This document shows positions 51,202-63,134 of a stretch of 64,000 bases of DNA, piece by piece (position 1 is the stretch's first letter; the number at the start of each line of letters is the position of its first letter). The notes under the pieces were generated by a model. It had not been told where the DNA came from, searched no databases, and was given only the letters and a program-made list of their open reading frames with translations. The DNA comes from Neospora caninum Liverpool (taxonomy: Eukaryota > Apicomplexa > Conoidasida > Eucoccidiorida > Sarcocystidae): contig NC_018389.1 in assembly GCF_000208865.1 (NCBI RefSeq), forward strand, positions 1-64,000, given 5' to 3'. A program made the position numbers and the translations under genes.

Positions 51202-53703
51202 ACGTGATTCCTGTTGATGGCCGAGTGTCAGTTCTTCTGTTTCCCTGTCCTTACGCTTCAGTGGACGTATATCCCCACAGGCAAGCAACCAATCACGTCC
51301 ATGCGTTGGATGAAGAAGCTGTAAGGCATTTAGGCCGTTGGACATGCAGCCCCGACGCTGCATCCGTCGGCAGCCAAACTGAGTCAAGGGCAAAAGATTT
51401 GGAAGGGAGAACTTTTAGATAGAGGAGAGATATAACGTTTATCGAAACGGCCACGCGGCTCACAAACTACAGCGTTATGTACTAGAGTCTGCTGGTTGCG
51501 TCACATTGTATGCTCGCAAGTACCACTCAAAGGTAATTGATGCCTCGGGTAAGACTGCGGCAATTCTTCAGTCGACGGAAAGTTCCTATTCGATTTTGAT
51601 GTGTGAAAACACTGTAATGGAGATGCTTCGGTAGCAGTCTTCCTTTGATTGAAAACACTGTAACCGTTGTGCCGGGAACCACGCCTGAGGTTTATCTTTT
51701 CTGGGCGACCTATGTGGAGATTGCTGGGGCGTACGGTGAGTGTGGGTGAGGGTATTTGCCTCCACCGTGGCGTTTCAGCTTTTACGCGACTCGTTAACTG
51801 ACCGAAAACAAGATATTCTCACCGCACAGACTAGTAGGGAAGAATCTTGGAACGAACAAGACGTTCTCGAGCCGAGAGTAGGTTTGTGAACGCGGAAACT
51901 CAAATAGCAGGAACAGTGATGCTTCTCCGTTTCGGACTGACCCATGCTGAGGCCTCTCCTGGAAAAAGACATGGGCAAACAAAGTCTTCACAAAAACCAC
52001 AGGCGTAGCCGGTGGCGTCCCCGTCTCTGATCGCCGCCGGGGGCAGTTCTCTTCCCCTAAGCTGTCTCCCATGCTTGCCACTCGGCCTGGTCGAAAAAAA
52101 TATAAGCCACCTTACTTTTGCCTGCCCCTGATATCTAGATATACACACATTCACAATACATCTCGTTGGTGATGGCAAGTTTAGAACGTTAGTCAGGGTT
52201 GCCCCACTGGTACACTTGCTACCGACTTTAGAGAAGCCTTTCCAGGTCTGATGAGTTAAGTCGCTCGTCCATCTACAGGGTGGTCGCTTCATCATACCAT
52301 ACCAGAAAGGTCATTCCACTTGCCGTCTACACGGACGAGAAGCTTCTTCCAGACTGCGGTGCAAACAGAACTGGCACAGTCGGTGAACGATGAGACTAGA
52401 CTTCATCCGCGCCTCGTGTGATCAGGCTTCCCGGAAGCTGGTGTTTGAACAATTTGTCTGTACAGATTCAAGCTTCAGAGTATATTAAAACAGAGTCGTC
52501 ATGGATGCTCAATTAGAGACATGATTGACTTCAATTATAGGAGACGGACACCGTTTATTCCATATCTGTACGTTCTCGGGCTTATTATGTGGAGTGTTAT
52601 ATTCCGCATGAACAGCGAAACAGAACTACTAATCAGATGCTAGGTGGATCATAGATCATAGGAAAGATAAATCTCTGAGATACGATTGTTTATAAGCGTT
52701 TATTGGGGATTACCTATCCTGATCCAAAACTACTCCTATTATTAGTGAGTGTGGTAGTTGGAGCAGGCTCTCGGAAAGCAAGGGGGATACATTATGTGGT
52801 ATACTGCTTCTGAGTGTCTGGACGATTCACGTGTTTAACCAATAAAAATCGTCACAACGCGTAACTGTAGTGTACTACGGTATAGCATCCACTCAACTGC
52901 TCCGAATGTACACGTTTCATTACGACGGCGATACAGTATCTGGCGACATGCAGATAATGCCCCTGTAACGTGATCAACCTTGAACGGGTTACCTTCCCAA
53001 TACGGTGATACTACCTACCTATATCTGCGTCTTACGCTGATTAACTAAGTTATTCTGGAGCAGATTGATGTTGCCTTCGGGTTACCGAAAGAAGTAGCAG
53101 ATGAAAAGAACTCCGTATGCCAGATGCAACAGAGAGTAGTTTCCGAAGTTATCGTTCAAAGGGAGGCTCCTGAAGTATGCGCGATGTTGTTGTTAATGAG
53201 TCGATCCTCAAAAATGTCAACTCAACTGACTGACAGCTGTGGTGTTGTGTGCTGCCCCTTGTCAGGTTACAAAAGCACCGCAGTAATATAGGCAAAATCA
53301 CCTGCCTGCTCCACCGGCATTCTCTTAAATAATTCAACCCTATGAGCAGGAATTTCCACTATGTTCAGTTTGCGTCTGTTAGGTTATATCGGCAAGCTTG
53401 CTATTATCTGAAAAAGCAACTGCTCAGCCCAGCGGCCGCCGTCCGAGGCCACTGGCTGCAGGCGTTCTGCTTCTAAACTGAAACGACCATTCGTGAAGTT
53501 TGCTCCAAGAAGCAGTTTTGGACACATCGATTTCAATCTCCGCTATGGAGCCATTGTATCCCCAGTTAAATGGCTTATTTTTTGTGATGTGTCCCATCGT
53601 TTTGCTCTTGGTGTTCTAAGGGCCGATGTGGCTCTCTGGCCAGCTGGCTAAGAGGTTCTGATCACTGAAGAGTTTGGAAATATGAGGCCTTCGTGAAGTA
53701 GCA
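51202..53703. other. Intergenic region with an AT-richer, ORF-poor stretch
   Basis: About 2.5 kb with no supported gene. The first part is probably the 3' UTR of the FABP-like gene. The part from roughly 52,430 to 53,150 is visibly richer in A and T than its surroundings and is nearly free of open frames of 60 codons or more. No satellite similarity was noticed. Confidence 0.5.
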
Positions 53704-54681
53704 TTAATTCGTCTGAGACAGTGGGAGAAAGACCGCACTTTTGCATCGTGGAGTTGGCGGGGGATATCCAGACTCAGTGCTTGTTGCGTTCGTGCCAGCA
53801 ATGCGGTGCGATGGAATTACCCACACAGCCAGGCAGGTGTGTTTGACATGAATAGCCACAATGGGAACTTTCATGAGAGCTGTTTACTGCCGGGCGACAC
53901 CCTGCTCAAACAACCGGCTCTCTAGAGCCCGCCACTCCCTCATGGTACGGCATCATGCGAATGACGCGTCGACTGGCACTGCGGGAAGCCACGCTTTGCA
54001 GGCTGTCACAGTCCGTTCGGCAACGTGCTCGGGTAGATGTGCGAGAAAAACAGAAGACGACCGATATACCATAAACAACGCTTCTGGATGGGCTTGCACT
54101 CGGCGTCTACAGAGAGACAATAACGCAGCGACAGTCGTGAAGCCTCATACATCTCGAGTTTTACGGCATTCAACTTCCCCTACAGACTATCAGGGTGGGG
54201 TGTACTCTCTCTGTGCTCTTGCATCGGCAACTGTCCGCAATCAGATAAGTCCGGTCTCCTTTAGTAAGCGGCGTTACTCACCATGGAGAGAAGACGACAA
54301 GTGCCATATCCACACCTCTGCCCTGAAGCGCTTCCCGGTTGTCGATGGTGGGACCTCGCGCCAAGCACACGCCGCTACGGCAAAATGCATGCCAGATGGC
54401 GAAAGTCGGGAAGGAGGTAATGACTCCATCAAATGGCCAGGAGGCTGCGGCGGTAAACTCTGTGCCGGTTGCTCTTGTACCACCAGACTAGTACTCGAAC
54501 CTGAGCCTCTACCTGATGGTAGGGAGGCAGGAGTTTCCAAACAAACATCCACGCGGTCATCGAAGGCGCCCTCCCAACAAGATCCTAGAGAGGACGACGA
54601 CGAAGAAGACGGAGTCACATCGGGTAAAGGCATGGCAAAACGACACGCAGGAGATGATTGCTTTTGAACGTAGCGGCTCAT
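53704..54681 (-). CDS. Hypothetical two-exon protein (conflicts with the plus-strand model)
   Basis: One of two mutually exclusive models for this locus. Exon 1 runs 54,681-54,282 from an ATG and ends at a strong donor (ccatg|gtgagt). Exon 2 runs 53,879-53,704 and ends in TAA. The phases match and give about 191 residues. The N-terminal half holds a run of seven Ser and is Ser/Pro/Gln-rich (PAQSLPPQPPGHL). The second exon gives MKVPIVAIHVKHTCLAVWVIP and a short polar tail. The acceptor of exon 2 (gtaaacag) has a weak pyrimidine tract. No domain is recognised. If real, it is divergent from the acetyltransferase gene, with 293 bp between the two start codons. Confidence 0.35.
53861..54667 (+). 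CDS. Hypothetical 268-residue protein (conflicts with the minus-strand model)
   Basis: An uninterrupted ATG-to-stop frame that overlaps the minus-strand model and stays open across that model's proposed intron. The product is basic and Arg/Thr-rich, with a CxxC-like CAGCSC patch. It ends with an acidic run (EDDDEEDG) followed by a basic stretch. It has no recognised domain, signal peptide or membrane segment. Chance frames of similar length occur elsewhere in this window, for example 37,836-38,654, so length alone is not decisive. Confidence 0.35.
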   Translation: MGTFMRAVYCRATPCSNNRLSRARHSLMVRHHANDASTGTAGSHALQAVTVRSATCSGRCARKTEDDRYTINNASGWACTRRLQRDNNAATVVKPHTSRVLRHSTSPTDYQGGVYSLCALASATVRNQISPVSFSKRRYSPWREDDKCHIHTSALKRFPVVDGGTSRQAHAATAKCMPDGESREGGNDSIKWPGGCGGKLCAGCSCTTRLVLEPEPLPDGREAGVSKQTSTRSSKAPSQQDPREDDDEEDGVTSGKGMAKRHAGDDCF

Positions 54682-54815
54682 CACAAACTTTGTTGTGGAA
54701 CAGTTTTCACCTGAGGGCAATACCAATCACTGCAACCGACTTGCCTGGGCGTATACTTCAGAACAGATAAGAGTAGTTTTACAAGGCGTTCCTCTTATGC
54801 AACCACGTATATACG

Positions 54816-54846
<31 letters not shown>

Positions 54847-54974
54847 TCATGGGAATCTGCATCTGCGTGCTCAGAGATACATACGTGCCTTTGTGCGTAA
54901 GCGTTTGCTGTGACTCGTGAAGTAACTGTGAGCCACACGCACCGCGTGTCTAGAGGATCGCCTCTGGTTTCCTC
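54682..54974. promoter_or_regulatory. Short upstream region of the acetyltransferase gene, with AT microsatellite
   Basis: This 293-bp gap precedes the acetyltransferase ATG at 54,975. It contains a TA-rich dinucleotide run at about 54,808-54,847 (ta/at repeats interrupted by cg and gt). If the minus-strand model on the left is right, this is a bidirectional promoter. Confidence 0.4.
54808..54847. repeat. (AT)n-rich microsatellite
   Basis: An alternating TA tract with a few interruptions, located about 130-170 bp upstream of the acetyltransferase ATG. Confidence 0.9.
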
Positions 54975-57951
54975 ATGAACAGCCAGAGCACTTTTCTTCA
55001 CACACCACCCCTCTCAGGATGTTGGGCAGCCGAAATACACTTCACCAACTGCACCGCATTGGCCGGTCTTTCCGGCCGTCGAGCAAGACCATTAAAATCA
55101 AGCCCTATACACTGCTGCTTCTCCCACGATATCAGCGTAATTTCTGTCAATGACACCTCTCCTTCCGCAGGCCCTGAACCTTGTTACTCCCCCGTTCATT
55201 CCGGTTACTACCTACAAGAATGCAAGCGAAGCTTCCAAACGTCATACGGTGGCATGCTCGATTCTGTCAGCATTGCATACGAGACGTGGGGAGACTTGAA
55301 TGCGTCCAAAAGTAATGCGGTCCTCCTCACTTGTGGGCTTTCCGCATCCTCCCATGCCCGAAGCAGCTCCATGAACCCCCAAAGCGGTGTGTGTCCATTC
55401 CATCATTGCTTGAAAAAAACGGCAACCTAAAGCTACACGGAATCGACATTCTAACCGGTCACCTGTTTAAGGATATGAGAGACCGCCTTTTGGGGATAAA
55501 GTGTGATCATTGGTTATGATGCTTCGTCAAGCTTTCGCAGGGCTTTTGCTCCTCCAGTTATCCTTGTCTTAGAACGAGCTTGGACAGTTATGGACATTGT
55601 AGTAAGCGTGTGATCATGAGATGAGTGCAGCTTCAATAGAAGGAGCATATGTGATATGCGAAAAGCAGTGCAGCTGTTCACCTTTATCATCTTGTTTCTA
55701 CACTCTTTTGCGACAGAGGATGTGGTATCGAAAAGCATCTCTGGCCTCCACGAATGCCGGAGTTAAATCTGTCTCTCTGTCTATGTGGGTGAATCATCTG
55801 TCAGGCTGGTGGGAGAGCTTTATTGGCCCAGGTCTCGCTTTGGACACCAACAAGTTCTTCATTATCTGCGTAGCTAACTTTGGAGGTTGTTCGGGAACCA
55901 CAGGACCTAGTTCCTTCAACAGTCGAAGAGACGGGAAGCTAATACGTTATGGCTTGGAATTTCCGATGTTTTCAGTTCAAGATATGGTGCGAGTCATGTT
56001 TCGAGTTGTCGGTAAGATGCATCAATGAGCAAGGTGAAGCTCGTATCCGCTGGCCCGTTTCTTGTTTGCTTATCGCTTTATCGCAACTTATGGGTGACTT
56101 TTATAGGGTTCAGGTCTGCGATTCTCGGCGTTCTCATGCCAAATACTGTGTGGTTCGCCAATAGAATAAACCCATAAAATCTTTCCTAATGTGTAGAAGG
56201 TTTTGCTTCTGCATTTCTACGCACTTCTTCACCATACATGCAACTGTAGCAGTCGAACGGGTGTATGTCGCCTCTGTGTTCCTAGATGTCGAGAAAGTCA
56301 CCAATGGCTGCACCCCCGCACTGGAGTGCTTGGGCCGACACAGGGACATCCTGTGTCGTTTCCCTGTCCCGAATATCGGTTCAGAGTTACATGCTCCTTC
56401 TGCTTTCCCGTTAACGCAGACCACCTTGGCATCGAAACCCTGCATGCCGTTGTTGGCAGCAGCCTAGGCGGCATGCAAAGCGTTGCTGCTGCGGCCATGT
56501 ATCCGGAGAGGGTGAAGCGCCTTGTCAGCATCAGCGGTGCTGCAACCAGTTCGCCTCTCTCAATTGCCCTCCGATATGCCCAGCGTCAAGTTCTCGTAAG
56601 TCCCCCAGTGGGTTCTCTGTCGAAAACTGTTTGGTCTCTAGTTTCGCGCAAACCATGACGAAGGACGTTGGTGTTTGCGCACATGTTTTTGTTCGCACTC
56701 TGTTGAAACCTTCTGTTCCCACATTACATGCGTCGTACTTACATTCAATAACACATGCTACACTACTCCACAAGTATAAAGTGCAGTAAGAGATGAAAAA
56801 GGAAGCTCGCATCGTTGCCCACCCCGTAGTATGAACTATGGGTCTGCTGGGGAAGCAAAACTTTTGAAAACGAGTGCGGCCTATTTCGATGGACACTTGT
56901 GGCAGGATCAGACGAACTATAGGCACAGAATCGTCTTGGTATAATGCTCTCTGCTAGAACTGCTCATCTCAGTGAGAAAAACTGCTGCTTAATGCTCGTT
57001 CCTCACAGATGGCAGATCCCCTTTTCAATAATGGCGACTACTACGAAAAGGCATATCCGTTTACCGGTATGAAACTCGCTAGGGAAATCGCAACTATTAC
57101 CTACCGGAGTGGTCCTGAGTGGACACAAAGGTTCGGACGCCAGCGCGTCCATCACCAAGTCCCGACCGACAATGTCACAAAGAATGCGGAAAGCCAAGCA
57201 AACCTTGCAACAAAACGACTGTACGACCGTCCTCCTACTCTGGGTCCGGACTTCACCGTTGAGGCATACCTGGAGCATCAAGGCAAAAAATGGTGTCACC
57301 TTTATGATCCAAACTCGATGTTATTCATCTCGAAGGTGAGGCAGCCGGGGCACACGAAGTCAGCTGCGATTGAAAGTACGGGGGCGTGACACTGCTCGTT
57401 CGGGAGGTGAACTCTCTGCAACAAGTGTCTTGTGCTTTGTGAGGACAGCCAAGACGATCAATGAGGGGGTTTCAGCGTCGCGTATCTGTCGAATTCCAGG
57501 CTTTTTGTGTCTTAGACAAATCCGAAGGATCAGCGGAGATCATCCTCAGCCGGCGTTCTGCCAGTTATAAGACCGTGTTTGCTGTCGAACCCAGACGGTC
57601 CATAACAGATAAAAGCCTTTTAGTTATAGGAGGCTGTTTTCTGTAGTGTGACCGTTGCATCAGGCGATGGACCACTTCTCTCTCGAAGAGCCCGTGGGAC
57701 CGACCGGCGAGCTGTCTTTGGAATACAGTCTCCGCCGAGTGCGGATGCCTGCCTTGGTCATCGGCGTGAAAAGCGACATTCTCTTTCCAATATGGCAACA
57801 GAAACAGCTGGCTCATTCGTTGCAACGAGCAGGAAACAAATCTGTCGCATTTTACACGCTTGACTCAATTTATGGGCACGATACGTTCCTTATCGACGTT
57901 GCCAACGTCGGTGGTGCCGTCAAAGGTCATCTCGAGCAGAATCATTCTTAG
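54975..57951 (+). CDS. Homoserine O-acetyltransferase-like (MetX/Met2) alpha/beta hydrolase
   Basis: Five exons: 54,975-55,386; 55,805-56,011; 56,420-56,595; 57,009-57,335; 57,664-57,951. All phases fit, giving about 469 residues. Family landmarks are in order: SIAYETWGDLN, then LSASSHA (from LTGSSHA of the family), LALDTNKFFIICVANFGGC and GTTGPSSF, FPMFSVQDMVR, DHLGIETLHAVVGSSLGGMQ with nucleophile Ser221, MADPLFNNGDYY, TYRSGPEWTQRFGR, YLEHQGKK, and MPALVIGVKSDILFP (Asp412) with YGHDTFL (His446). The Ser-Asp-His triad is therefore intact. MetX enzymes acetylate L-homoserine using acetyl-CoA, the committed step toward methionine by sulfhydrylation. Some close relatives act on serine or use succinyl-CoA, and the exact substrate cannot be read here. 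The first about 65 residues are an extension rich in Cys, Ser and Arg; an acceptor-like ctccttccgcag at 55,160-55,171 makes the first-exon start uncertain. Confidence 0.85.
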
Positions 57952-59685
57952 TTTTCTTTCGACCATGTGGTCATCATCGGATACTGATCAACATCCTCCA
58001 AATATTCTCCCAGTAGTCTTCCCTGCCTCTTCCTTTTTTCTCTATGGACATGTTGTGACGCTTCATCCTCAACAGAATCACAGTTCCAACTTCCATCTTC
58101 CGAACACGTGCACATATGAACATCCGACACTGTAATTACGCGGTTCGCGTTCACACAACGCCAGCTAGCGCACCAAAGACAACCGCCAGACGCCACCACC
58201 GAAAAATTGACGTTGTTACAACCATTTACACTTTCCTGTTTTCACCTGCTATTCGCACCACGGAATATGCCCCTTCTGAGATTCGGAATCCGCTTCTAGT
58301 CAGGTAAACTGGAAAAAGAGTATCCGAGCTAGTAGTCGCTCTTAAAGGCGCATTCCAGTTGTAAGCTGCCTGGGTGGCATTGAGCGACTGCCATACCACA
58401 CTGTTGAAAACCTAAACTACCAGTGCACAGCTGGGAGGGTATATGGCAGTCAGAGCTCCTGAAAGCTTCGGTTATGAACAGCAGTTCGGCGGTATTCGCA
58501 TGGGATGGTTGATCTTCCATCTGCTACCGGTCACACGACATCCTTCGGTAAATCTACCAGTGGCAGATAGCGGGGCATCTACACACTGTAACACAACACA
58601 CGAACATTCCAGATTGGGCAAGACCATGGTTGCTTATTGCGGTGGAAGAAAAGCAGTAAAGCAGGGTTGAAAGAACTTCAGCTGTATGTAGCAATCTCGT
58701 AGATACACGTTTTTTTTTCGTTCCTATAGAGGTTCCTCCGTTTCTTCGGGTTCAACCACCATACGTCGCAGATGTGCAGAAGGCAGATTTACGTCGGATA
58801 CAGTGTGCTGCGGTTGATGGTAGGACTAGCCGTGCTACACAACTGTTGGTGATCTCATTCGACACACAAACATGCGAGAGCCATCTCACCACGTGAAGAT
58901 GAGCGCCAAGACAGCGGCAGGATGGCTGGTCAGCAACTGCCAGCTTGGTGGCCCACTAAATCAGCAGGCCACAAAGGCACCGCATTGCAATTTTACGCAG
59001 AGTGCGGCTCGATTTATTCGCGATTCACGGTTTCAGCCCAAGCAAACGCTCCTCCCCGGAAGAAACAGAAAATTTCTTCCCAACGAAAAAAAGACGACAC
59101 ACGGCAACTGCATTTTTAGTTTTTACGTACTCTACCACAGCAGGACCGAATCTATTTCTGTGTGCCCCTTCTTCTGTTGGACGCTTGACATGCATCCCAA
59201 GCTATCGAAGTGCCCTCCTGCTCCGCATTCCCGTGAGACGAATCGAGAGAGCCTGTGTTATCCGCGTACTTTGTAACGTTCCTTCATTAGCACCTAATGT
59301 GTGTTGGGTAGAGGCCGATAGTTGCGCGTCTTGACTGTTTTGGCGTACATGCGCTCCTGGGGGGATGGGGTGTGATGTGGTTTCTGAAGAGGTTTTTTCA
59401 ATGCGACCAGGTCTTTGATTGTCGCCAACCAGGGGCAGTGACCGGTGACAAAGAAGCTCTCCGGCAGCCGCCGCATGGGGGATCGCTGTTTCAGAGAGGT
59501 TGCTGAGGGATGAGGAAAACTCTCTCCCGTACCGCTGCGGCTGAGGCGTACGCGAGTAAAGCAAATTGCGCGGTTGTTCGACGTTGTCACCACATTCTAT
59601 TGATCGGGTAGCGCACTCCAAGTCTCCGCACAATTACATAGTCGTGGAAGGAAAGACACCCGGAGAATCCGCCAGGACACTGAAG
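57952..59685. other. Intergenic region without a supported gene
   Basis: About 1.7 kb holding the 3' UTR of the acetyltransferase gene and the promoter and 5' leader of the next plus-strand gene. Open frames of up to about 143 codons on either strand show no domain. A t run occurs at 58,710-58,718. Confidence 0.45.
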
Positions 59686-60595
59686 ATGTCTACAGGATTC
59701 GACTCAGCCGCGCTACGGTGCGCCGAGGGTCTTGCCTCAAAGAGCCTGCAGCTTGTCAACCAGCTTCGAAGTGCGCTGTACCAGAAGCCTGATCCTGTCG
59801 TCGCTGCGTGGTATGTTATGGACAGAAGGTACAGCAGGTCTTCTAGAGACTGGAACCAGGGCCAACACGGCATTGCTTAGAGATGAGTCTGCTCGCACCC
59901 CCGGAGCATTCAACAATACCGAAGGGGATACTTGGTATTTGCAGCGCAGCTGCAGGCGTAGTTTTATGTGGTAGTCTCTGCCTGTCGAACCCACAGGGAG
60001 GAGATGTGATGCTCTACGTGGTCTGCTCGCTTACTTGTTCCCTTACGCGTTTTCTTGCTGTCTGCGTGTGTTGCTGACAAGGTGGGATGGCATAGAATGG
60101 ATGAAATTTATTTCGTCTTTCTTTGGCCGAGAGGAGATATCTATTCACCTGCAAGTAAGTTCATCGAACCCCATTTGTCGAGAGGAGACGGTCAGGGTTC
60201 CACCCTAGCATTGTCGACACTGGTTTCAACCCGCTGGGATATCTCGTATTCCCGGCAAAGGCGGTTTCCATGGTTTCCTCCGTTGTGTCATCTGTGGTTG
60301 TGGGCTGCAGTATTTCCCCCCTCGTCAGGCGTCTTCGCTCTTCACGTACTACCAGGGCATACATGTGGAGCCTCGCTTGTTGCCTGCCACCTTTGTGCGC
60401 CTGGCCGCCCTCCCTCTTGCGGACTTCTACTTCCCAACGAAGCCCGTCGTGCGACGCGTTGTTTACGGCATTTCTGCTGTCTTTCTGCTAATTGAGCTAT
60501 TTCCCTCTATCGCTTTCCCCATCATTCACGACAGTGTATTCTGGATTATCAAGGCGTGGCGTTTCGCCCTAGAGACGTCACGGAGCTCTGCGTAA
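59686..60595 (+). CDS. Three-exon small membrane protein of unknown function
   Basis: Exons 59,686-59,810 (donor gcgtg|gtatgt), 60,082-60,154 (donor caa|gtaagt) and 60,311-60,595 (acceptor gggctgcag). Phases agree and the product is about 160 residues. The start has a good context (aagATGt). The N-terminal 66 residues are amphipathic (AALRCAEGLASKSLQLVNQL, then WWDGIEWMKFISSFFGREE). The C-terminal half is hydrophobic, with a likely one- or two-pass membrane hairpin (VYGISAVFLLIELFPSIAF, then DSVFWIIKAW) and a short Arg/Ser tail. There is no signal peptide. I do not recognise the family. Longer open frames overlapping exon 3 in the other two frames look like shadows, because only this frame joins exon 2 in phase. 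Confidence 0.62.
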
Positions 60596-62190
60596 TGTGC
60601 AAAGCTGTTGTGCACCAGGGAGCGTTTTTTAGTCGACATTGGTAAATGCTTTGTTTAATGCGCCGGACATTTGATGCCGTATTCTGTTTTATTTGGCGTG
60701 CCAAACGGAATTCGTGAATCCCAGTTAGTTCACATTTCGCGGGGTGGTTTCCGGTTGATATTCTGCTGAGGCTGATCTTCGGATACAAGGAAAATTTGTG
60801 TTGCGCTGAATCTCGGTAAGTGCCGTCCCAGCGGAGAGTTGCCAGTTCGCTGCATCTGCCGAGTGAAACCTGCACATGATTCAAGGATTGCAAGTGCCGA
60901 ACCCTCCAAACTCGGAAGATGTTTTTCTGTATGTTCGTTGTACTTGAGTATCTTAAAGTCACTTCCCACGGTGAAGGATCCGTTATTTTTCCCCCGCGGC
61001 GCTGCGTCACGTTCACACACAGCCGGCTGGGGAGATTCTTGTCATTCGGCCTGCAGTGCCGTGCAAAGGACGGTGCCAACAGAAACGTCTTCGCCAAGCG
61101 AATGCCGGAATTCCCCCCACGGCAAAAGATGTAGTAGATATAGTATTACTGGAGTCACTATGACCCAATGACTAAAGGGAGTGCCAGCAAGGAAACAGGG
61201 CTGCATGTTACTGATGTTACGTCAACTTTCCGACCCGAACGCAGACGTAGGAAAATATCAGACCGGCTTCCGAGACCTTGGCATGAAACTTGCGCTGTCA
61301 TATAGCACTGATGGGATAGCAGTCCTAATCGAAGCCGCAAAGTTGTTTGAGCTTTTTGAGAGATTATACACCACCCGTGGACGAAAATGGATACCGGCAG
61401 AGAGTAACATAAGCGGAGTGAGAGGTTGCATTCCAGTGAGATCTGATGGTCCTTTGTCCTAGTATCAGAGAAACGCGGTGAAGCGGATTCCGTCAGGTAC
61501 TCCGCAGAAAGCAGAGAGAGCAACACACCTTCGGCCCGTGACGTCATCAAATCAACCAAAATGTGGTCAGCAAAACATTTGAACCTTTTTACTGCGAGAC
61601 AGTTTCCAATGTTTTGACTCGTCACAGTCCAGAACCATCCGATCTTGAGAACGCTCCCCGACATTGTACAAGAGACAAGTGTGCTTGACAAGGCGGAAGA
61701 AAAGGCTCGATACGTCTCGGATAAAATTGCGCTCACGGGTTCGGGGAGACCAAAGGCTCCCCTGTTGCACACATCTAATCTTTACCTGCCACTCAGTTTC
61801 AAAAAAGCATCGCTGTAAAACACTTGTCATACCGAATAGTACAAGACATATCCTGAATGCTCGCTTCAATGTATTTGTCCTTTAAACCCCCGCACAACCT
61901 GGTTCTTTGCCCCAAGTAGGGCGGTCTTCTGTGCCCAGGCAGCTGATAGATTTTCCTGCGATAGTGCTCGCTCATCCTCTGTCAGTGGAATGCAAGAGTA
62001 CCATTTCAGAAGAGCAAAACACCGAATCATCAGCTTGACCAGTCCCTTGGTTTACTTGTCTCTTGACGGCGTATGGTGGCCACAGTAGCATGCAGGCCCC
62101 CTCTGCCTGGGTAATTGCTGTCTGTTCCTGTTATTTCTGATATAACGGTTTCCCAGGCTTTCTGCTCCCGTGTTTTCAGCTTCGTAGAAC
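60596..62190. other. Gap between convergent genes, no gene seen
   Basis: The flanking genes point toward each other, so both 3' UTRs should lie here. Two minus-strand open frames of about 180-200 codons (60,549-61,097 and 61,158-61,772) lack domains, coding character and splice partners. Confidence 0.45.
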
Positions 62191-63134
62191 TCAAGGGAGA
62201 GGCAGGACCCAAGCTTCATCCCGAGCTATTTGGGGAATACAGAGAGGCAGTGTCGGGGCGCTTTCAACGGCGACGCCCTTGACAATAGCTGGAGATTCAC
62301 AGGCGACGGGAGGCATACTGAGTAGCTTGGAAACGAGATCGATAAGTTTGTCTTCACGTGCTGATTCTTCCCCAGCAGGAGAGTCACAGCCAGGAGAAGG
62401 ATCAATGTTGCCATTCAGACTTGATTCACTTAACCTAACTTTCTGCAGGCCTTGATTCTCCTTCCCATCAACCCCGTTATCCTCTGTATCTAGTGGGCCT
62501 AAACTTGTCTTGACAGCGTTGTTGCTCTCGCGTTTCTTTCTAGCTTCCTGGCGGCCTTGTTTCAGGGCCACTAGAACACAGAACGCGACTGCCTTTCTGA
62601 GCGGATGCTGCAGTCGATAAGCAAGATGCGCGTAGGCGGCTAGAATTGCGTCAATGTGTCCCCGCAACTCGGCCTGCCGAAAATCATTCTCTTTTGGAAA
62701 CAACGGTGCACATGAGCTTCGTCTAACAGCCTGGACATTGACCGCCGGATCTACAAGGTAACGTGTGTTTCTCTGCGATTCCGCAATTGAAGCGCCAATC
62801 AAGAGAATCTGGACACCCGTAAGCTTGGAAAGCCTCAAGGCGGGCTTGTTTTCCGGTCCCAGAAAAAGCGGTAAATGCGGCGGAATCATCTGACAATAAA
62901 ACGGCACGCACACACACAACAAGAGACAACAGAAAAGAGTAGGGGCGCTGACATCAACGACGAAAACAATAGTGACGATCCGCGAGCGGTCAGGCTCGGT
63001 GCAGAAGTCGAGAGGTGTCAAATGCTACGAGGTAGGCATAAACAAGAAATCGCGATTCGCACAACGTTTCTATCGTTATGATGTTCTCGAAAGTGGCGAC
63101 AGCCGTGGGAAACATGCCCAGGCGAAAAAGACTG
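62191..63134 (-). CDS. Unrecognised protein, last exon clear and 5' end unresolved
   Basis: The terminal exon 62,889-62,191 is well supported. It follows a long pyrimidine tract ending in tattgtcag and encodes about 232 residues starting at an ATG (MIPPHLPLFLGPENKP). It continues with a helical part (RQAELRGHIDAILAAYAHLA, then a basic KQGRQEARKKRES) and an acidic Ser/Gly-rich linker. The exon's first codon could be the true start, with an intron in the 5' leader. Alternatively a preceding exon at 63,134-63,029 joins in phase and adds a hydrophobic stretch (LFRLGMFPTAVATFENIIT). That exon's donor (ctc|gtagca) is weak. Another possible donor (atcatg|gtaagt) is seen near 63,733. No family is recognised. 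Confidence 0.5.

Noticed and set aside
61158..61772. 204-codon minus-strand frame between convergent genes
   Set aside because: No domain, no codon-level coding character, and the position is where two 3' UTRs are expected.
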